From positions 1 to 64,000 of the forward strand of contig QHXQ01000023.1 in the NCBI GenBank assembly GCA_003223935.1: a stretch of DNA of 64,000 bases. Reading direction: 5' to 3'. The translations under genes were made by a program, and so were the position numbers. This document shows, piece by piece, positions 61,201-64,000 of this stretch. The stretch is from Acidobacteriota bacterium. GTDB lineage: Bacteria; Acidobacteriota; Blastocatellia; Pyrinomonadales; Pyrinomonadaceae. The notes beneath the pieces were generated by a model that was given only the letters and a program-made list of their open reading frames with translations, did no database searches and was not told the origin of the DNA. Numbering within the stretch: position 1 is the first letter of the stretch; each line of letters opens with the position of its first letter.

Positions 61201-61938
61201 TCGTTCTTCGTCCGACAACAGTATCTAGATTTTCTCTCGCGCGAACCCGAACAGGGTGAGCCTTGGTCTGCGATCTTGCGCAACTGCTCAAACCAATTTA
61301 ATACCGATCCGGCGAACCCTGCCGCCGGTTGTGACCGCATCCTCGTCTCGCAGTCCTTCTTCGGCTCGCCGGAGTTTCAGTTGAAGGGCTTCTACGTCTT
61401 TCGTTTCTACAAGCTGGCGTTTAATCGCTTGCCTGAATACACGGAGATCGTATCCGATATGAGTTTCGTTGCGGGCAGCACGCCGGCTGAGGTCTTCGCG
61501 CGCAAGGCGCAGTTGGCGCAGAGCTTCACGCAGCGACAGGAGTTCACAAACGCTTACGCGAATCTGTCGAACACCGATTACATCAACACCTTGTTGGGTC
61601 GCTATCAGTTGTCGCAGATCACCACGCTTGACCCGCAGCAGCCCGACGGGACGGTGAAGGTGACGCTGACAAGCAGCGCCCTGATCTCAGCTTTGAACAA
61701 CGGCACGCTCTCGCGGGCGCAAGTCTTCCGCGCGATTGCTGATTCGGATCAAGTGGGCGGCGCGGAGTTCAATAATGCGTTCGTCGGGATGCAATATTAC
61801 GGTTACTTGCGCCGCAAGCCGGAGCCGAACGGTTATCAAGCATGGCTGCGTGTCCTGCAAGGCGGCGACATCCGCACAATGGTCAACGGGTTTATGAACT
61901 CCGCCGAGTACCGGCTCAGATTCGGCCCAGCGCAATAA
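58222..61938 (+). CDS. giant secreted beta-propeller / Calx-beta / DUF4214 protein
   Basis: 1238 residues from the ATG at 58222 (a GTG-initiated frame opens at 58171). The signal segment is FKLFLFTLFCLSALLCLTVA. Residues of about 130-830 hold BNR/sortilin-type propeller repeats with recurring STDGG motifs (SGGLWRSTDGGANFT, GVLKSTDGGLTW, GIFKSTDGGLTW, GLWKSTDGGATFQ). A Calx-beta domain follows at about 850-965 (YSFNEGAGSATITVTRTGDS, DDTFAEGAETFQVVLSNPVG). The last 240 residues are a DUF4214-like domain (YLDFLSREPEQGEPWSA, FRFYKLAFNRLPEYTE, YGYLRRKPEPNGYQAWLRVL). It likely binds polysaccharide or protein at the cell surface. Confidence 0.9.
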   Translation: MFPTPCARPRTRAFKLFLFTLFCLSALLCLTVATSAAATRRHTPRRKLARARQDARRHMRRETEAQRARAERKHFDESSAGMDGDGENGEEVERREQWFMFQRMYPFDTVPESGRRLAWESRPHGKGNGGEGDVLLPLAGTPAWQAIGPAPTTSAFSGNWGLTSGRINAIAVKPDNPNVVLVGAASGGLWRSTDGGANFTPVSDTQVDLSVAAIAFSPSNPAIVYAAMGDLYNNYLGTGVLKSTDGGLTWARVSNSTLPSPGLAVRIAVDPTDANRVYLTQPAALINNGVNSGIFRNNNGFFVSTDGGVNWTATFFGSTRDVLISPADPHTLYLAVRIVDAPSVGSSGIFKSTDGGLTWTNIYVSPYGTSTADLRLAISPSSPQKIYAFLGRTVSPAQLKVIVSNDGGTTWNDLSATGIDPGQFGYNTYIQVDPSDANKLYVGTRDIYRSTNGGQTWASLTKNYTFNSSNNTFSYNPFNSDSHPDQHSFAFASDNPNTLYIGNDGGLWKSTDGGATFQSMNATLALTQFVGLAMHPTDATRTYGGTQDNGTQFRTSSGSGWQEFAEGDGGHPVVNAPDPSIVFSTYVYGSIRWWRFNADGSRTESSSRRINETYFGESTSSPRIAFYPPFTNNGVDSTLYFGTWRLFTSTTYADPTIPLNTATTWTALGGTTDLTKGTTSFGPDVLNAIGVEHRAGAQVIYTGSQQGRAMVTSNGGQTWTDITAGLPNRSITSIKVDPLNSSIAYLTVSGYGTGHVFKTINLGQTWVDISGNLPNIPTSDLLIDPLLPTTVYAATDVGVFRSLTGGTVWESFNAGLPPTVITVFAANASGRIQIGTYGRGAYELTTAATTGPATVQFSAAAYSFNEGAGSATITVTRTGDSSSAVSVDYRTADADTFTVGCADTVNNQGAAYARCDFATIVGTLQFAAGETTKTITVPIIDDTFAEGAETFQVVLSNPVGAVSGAPTTATVTIVDNDAPNKPNPILASNSAGISFFVRQQYLDFLSREPEQGEPWSAILRNCSNQFNTDPANPAAGCDRILVSQSFFGSPEFQLKGFYVFRFYKLAFNRLPEYTEIVSDMSFVAGSTPAEVFARKAQLAQSFTQRQEFTNAYANLSNTDYINTLLGRYQLSQITTLDPQQPDGTVKVTLTSSALISALNNGTLSRAQVFRAIADSDQVGGAEFNNAFVGMQYYGYLRRKPEPNGYQAWLRVLQGGDIRTMVNGFMNSAEYRLRFGPAQ

Positions 61939-61941
61939 AAG

Positions 61942-62024
61942 ACGGAAGGCAGAAGGCAGTCTGTTGAGAGTGACTCGGATCGTTCGAGTTCAACTCAACC
62001 TGACTGCCTACTGCTTTTTGCCGT
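61942..62024. repeat. heptamer-type inverted repeat between convergent genes
   Basis: The left arm has ACGGAAGGC, AGAAGGC, AGT. The right arm (62003-62024) contains ACTGCCTACTGC and TTTTTGCCGT, its imperfect reverse complement. A smaller GTTGAG/CTCAAC pair lies inside. It fills the gap between the propeller protein stop and the anti-sigma stop and could terminate both transcripts. Confidence 0.75.
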
Positions 62025-62034
62025 TTGCTTTCTT

Positions 62035-62793
62035 TTAGAAGCTGCGGTCGTGCACGTTCACTCTTGAGAGCGAGAGCACGACGCGCATGGTCTGCGGGCG
62101 TTGGTCGAGCGAGGCGGGGACAAAGGCGGGTGAGTTCCTGAGCGCTGCCTCGACTTCGTAGAGCATGTGCCGGTTGCGCGGCGTCTGCACGACTTCGGCG
62201 AGCGAGGCGTTGCCGTTGCTGAACACGTCGGCCACAATCGCCATGTCGTCGTCATCGGCCGGCCCCGCCGCCGGCGTCCGCACCAGTTGCGCGAGCGCGC
62301 CGTTCGGATTCAGGCTCGGCATTAAACCTTGCATGTCGGTCGGCTGTCCGGGCACTGTGACCATCATCACACGTTGTAGATCGTCGGAATCACCACGCGA
62401 GGCGCGTGCCAACTCGCGCAACAGGCCGACGTGCGGGCGTAGCGCGCTTGTCACCGCCATGAATAAAAGGATCGAGGTCAGCGCGCCGATAGTGTAGGGC
62501 ATGACGCGCGGGCGCACCCAGTTGAAGATGTAGAGCCAGATAGTCAGGGGCGGCTGTTGTCTGCGTGCGGCGCGTTCGATCATCAGCGCGTCGCCGATGG
62601 CAGCGACAAGACCGGCGGGCAGTTGCGGGCGTTCGAGTTGGCCGAGGCCGCGCATGATGGCGCGCATCTCCGCGAGGTGCAAGCGACACGCGGGACACCG
62701 TTCGAGGTGCGCGCCGACCACCTCACGCGCGCCGCTCGTCAGCCGCCCGTCAAGGTACGCCGAAAAATTCTTTTGGGTCTCCTCGCAAGACAT
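62035..62793 (-). CDS. zinc-finger anti-sigma factor (ZAS type)
   Basis: 252 residues from the ATG at 62793. The ZAS motif reads His29-x3-Cys33-x2-Cys36 in AHLERCPACRLHLAEMRAIM. A membrane helix covers about 94-117 (RVMPYTIGALTSILLFMAVT). The C-terminal part is periplasmic, with VVLSLSRVNVHDRSF at the end. It would hold the ECF sigma factor upstream at the membrane until a signal releases it. The ATG directly abuts a heptamer repeat with no Shine-Dalgarno; the longer frame (MNFEL) is repeat-derived. Confidence 0.88.
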   Translation of the reverse strand: MSCEETQKNFSAYLDGRLTSGAREVVGAHLERCPACRLHLAEMRAIMRGLGQLERPQLPAGLVAAIGDALMIERAARRQQPPLTIWLYIFNWVRPRVMPYTIGALTSILLFMAVTSALRPHVGLLRELARASRGDSDDLQRVMMVTVPGQPTDMQGLMPSLNPNGALAQLVRTPAAGPADDDDMAIVADVFSNGNASLAEVVQTPRNRHMLYEVEAALRNSPAFVPASLDQRPQTMRVVLSLSRVNVHDRSF

Positions 62794-62880
62794 AAGTTCA
62801 AAGTTCAAGGTTCAAAGTTCAAAGTTCAAAGTCCGCAGCTTGATATTCAAACCTTGAACCTTAAACATTGAACTTTGAAC
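62794..62880. repeat. heptamer-built inverted repeat abutting the anti-sigma start codon
   Basis: One arm (62794-62834) is AAGTTCA, AAGTTCA, AGGTTCA, AAGTTCA, AAGTTCA, AAGTCC. The other (62846-62880) is AACCTTG, AACCTTA, AACATTG, AACTTTG, AAC. It ends exactly at the base before the anti-sigma ATG on the minus strand, the closest case in the window. Confidence 0.9.
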
Positions 62881-63167
62881 CCGTCCGCGAATGGCTGGCC
62901 AACCCCGGCTGCTCCCTTCCGCAAGAAAGCAACTCGCACGGTCGCGCCGGTTGTGCACCGAACCGCAGGCTGACAGACGCGCGCTGGCGACAAGCACAAC
63001 GGGTGTTGCTGACCACATTGTCAACGCCGCTTTTGCGCGCCTCTCGGCCTTCGGTTGCGGTTTAGACTGCACCGTGCATGACCGTCCTCATCACTTCCTG
63101 ACCCACTGGCACCTTGGGATGGTTGTAGTCAAGCCGGGGCAGGGCAACCATTCGCTTCAAATAACCA
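62881..63167. other. intergenic region between ECF sigma and anti-sigma genes
   Basis: About 290 bases without a gene; together with the adjoining heptamer element it separates the sigma stop from the anti-sigma start by 374 bases. This is unusually long for such a pair, which normally overlap or nearly do. I see no clear promoter, so whether the two are one transcript is open. Confidence 0.4.
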
Positions 63168-63830
63168 CTATCTGAATCCCTCTAAACGTCGCCGCAGTTC
63201 CGTGCGCCCGCGCGAGAGTCTGGACTTGACTGTGCCGACGCTGATCTCAAGCGTGGCAGCGACCTCTTCGTAGCTCAGTCCTTCAACGTCGCGCAGCACG
63301 ACGACTTCACGATAGACGCGCGAGAGAGAACGAAGCGCCTGTGTCAACAAACGTTCACGCTCGCGCGCCAATGCTGCTTGCTCAGGGTTGACGCTCTGCT
63401 CGTCTGCGAGTTGCGCGGCAAGCGGTTGCTCGTGCTGCTCGTCTGTCGCATCGAGCGAGACGGTCACATTGCGCCTGCGCCTGCGCCACCAACGCCAACG
63501 GTTGCGCGCTTGATTGACGGCGATGCGATAGAGCCAAGTGCGCAGGTCTGCGTCGCCGCGAAAGTGCGCGACGGCGCGGAAGGCTTGCAGGAAAGTCTCC
63601 TGCGTCAAGTCGCGCGCTTCTTCCGGGTCTTCCGTCAGGCGATAGAGCAGCGCGTAGATGTCGGGCGAACGCTCGCGCATGAGAAAATCGAACGCGGCGG
63701 CGTCGCCGGCCCGCAGTCTGTCAAGGAACTGGGCTTCGGCACGGGCAGACACATCGCCGTGCTCGGCCACTTGCGCGGCCGACTCCAACTCGGCTTGCCC
63801 ACGGAGGGCGATTGGCTCTCCGAAGCTCAC
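63168..63830 (-). CDS. ECF-family RNA polymerase sigma factor
   Basis: 220 residues. Region 2: RDLTQETFLQAFRAVAHFRG followed by DLRTWLYRIAVNQARNRWRW (promoter -10 recognition). Region 4: LRSLSRVYREVVVLRDVEGL, then SYEEVAATLEISVGTVKSRL (the -35 HTH). A charged N-terminal extension of about 40 residues precedes region 2. The start is GTG at 63830. The partner anti-sigma gene is downstream on the same strand. The 170 bases upstream to the window end carry no recognisable gene. Confidence 0.93.
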   Translation of the reverse strand: MSFGEPIALRGQAELESAAQVAEHGDVSARAEAQFLDRLRAGDAAAFDFLMRERSPDIYALLYRLTEDPEEARDLTQETFLQAFRAVAHFRGDADLRTWLYRIAVNQARNRWRWWRRRRRNVTVSLDATDEQHEQPLAAQLADEQSVNPEQAALARERERLLTQALRSLSRVYREVVVLRDVEGLSYEEVAATLEISVGTVKSRLSRGRTELRRRLEGFR

Positions 63831-64000
63831 AAACGTCCTCCGTCAGCGAGCGCGCGCTTTCGGTCGTTCGCTTTGCGCGCGCCGCACAGTCAAACACTTA
63901 GACAGTGGGTCTGAGCAATTAGTTCCAGAAAATAGTTTAACGCCAACGCGCCCATAATGCCCGCGAATTTTCGCGCCTTTCACCATCTCCACACTTAGAA

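Overview
The window looks like chromosome from a GC-rich, Gram-negative, didermic bacterium, most likely Acidobacteriota of the Blastocatellia/Pyrinomonadales type. This is inferred from gene content: Ser/Thr kinases fused to FlgO/TolB-N and TPR modules, a secreted beta-propeller/Calx-beta/DUF4214 protein, a CWC-family zinc protein, a CGEP-like S9 peptidase, and TonB/ExbB with two ExbD. No rRNA or species-level marker is present, so the placement is tentative.

Layout. 1-11.1 kb is patchy and accessory-like: small hypotheticals, a lone XRE regulator, groES-groEL, several one-off secreted or membrane proteins, two toxin-antitoxin loci (one with a fossil PIN toxin, one Doc-like and intact) and at least two other gene fossils. 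11.1-11.4 kb carries tRNA-Cys and tRNA-Gly. 11.6-20.3 kb holds an S9 peptidase, a membrane TIR protein, a YraN-like protein, a Ser/Thr kinase and a TPR protein. 20.4-25.9 kb is a MarR-TolC-EmrA-EmrB efflux operon. 26-37.5 kb is a dense housekeeping block: der, CWC protein, tgt, yajC-secD-secF, then tonB-exbB-exbD-exbD and a TPR lipoprotein. 37.6-44.3 kb has rel, ridA, rpmB, a SurA-like lipoprotein and an ABC-F ATPase. 44.3-48.6 kb (minus strand) has a kinase-FlgO-TPR sensor, DUF983, DUF1569 and mddA. 48.7-50.2 kb is an AT-richer island bearing a clear integron attC site and half of another, so it reads as a small integrase-less cassette array (CALIN-like) with a PIN toxin-antitoxin cassette and an orphan membrane protein. 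50.4-55 kb is the glycine cleavage operon gcvT-gcvH-gcvPA-gcvPB. 55-64 kb has a lipoprotein, a di-heme oxidoreductase, the giant propeller protein and an ECF sigma/anti-sigma pair.

Most unusual signals. (1) Eleven short intergenic hairpins have arms built from 7-bp tandem units. Each locus has its own heptamer, and the elements often fill the gap from one stop codon to the next start codon (yajC-secD, secD-secF, gcvT-gcvH, gcvPA-gcvPB, surA-like/ABC-F, before rel, before the anti-sigma gene). Most genes right behind them lack a Shine-Dalgarno sequence although other genes in the window have strong ones. (2) The attC-flanked cassette island. (3) Three copies of a REP-like inverted repeat with a conserved 22-bp core. 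(4) A membrane TIR protein with an alpha/alpha-toroid-like outer domain. (5) A 900-bp intergenic space with several nested stems upstream of the giant secreted protein.
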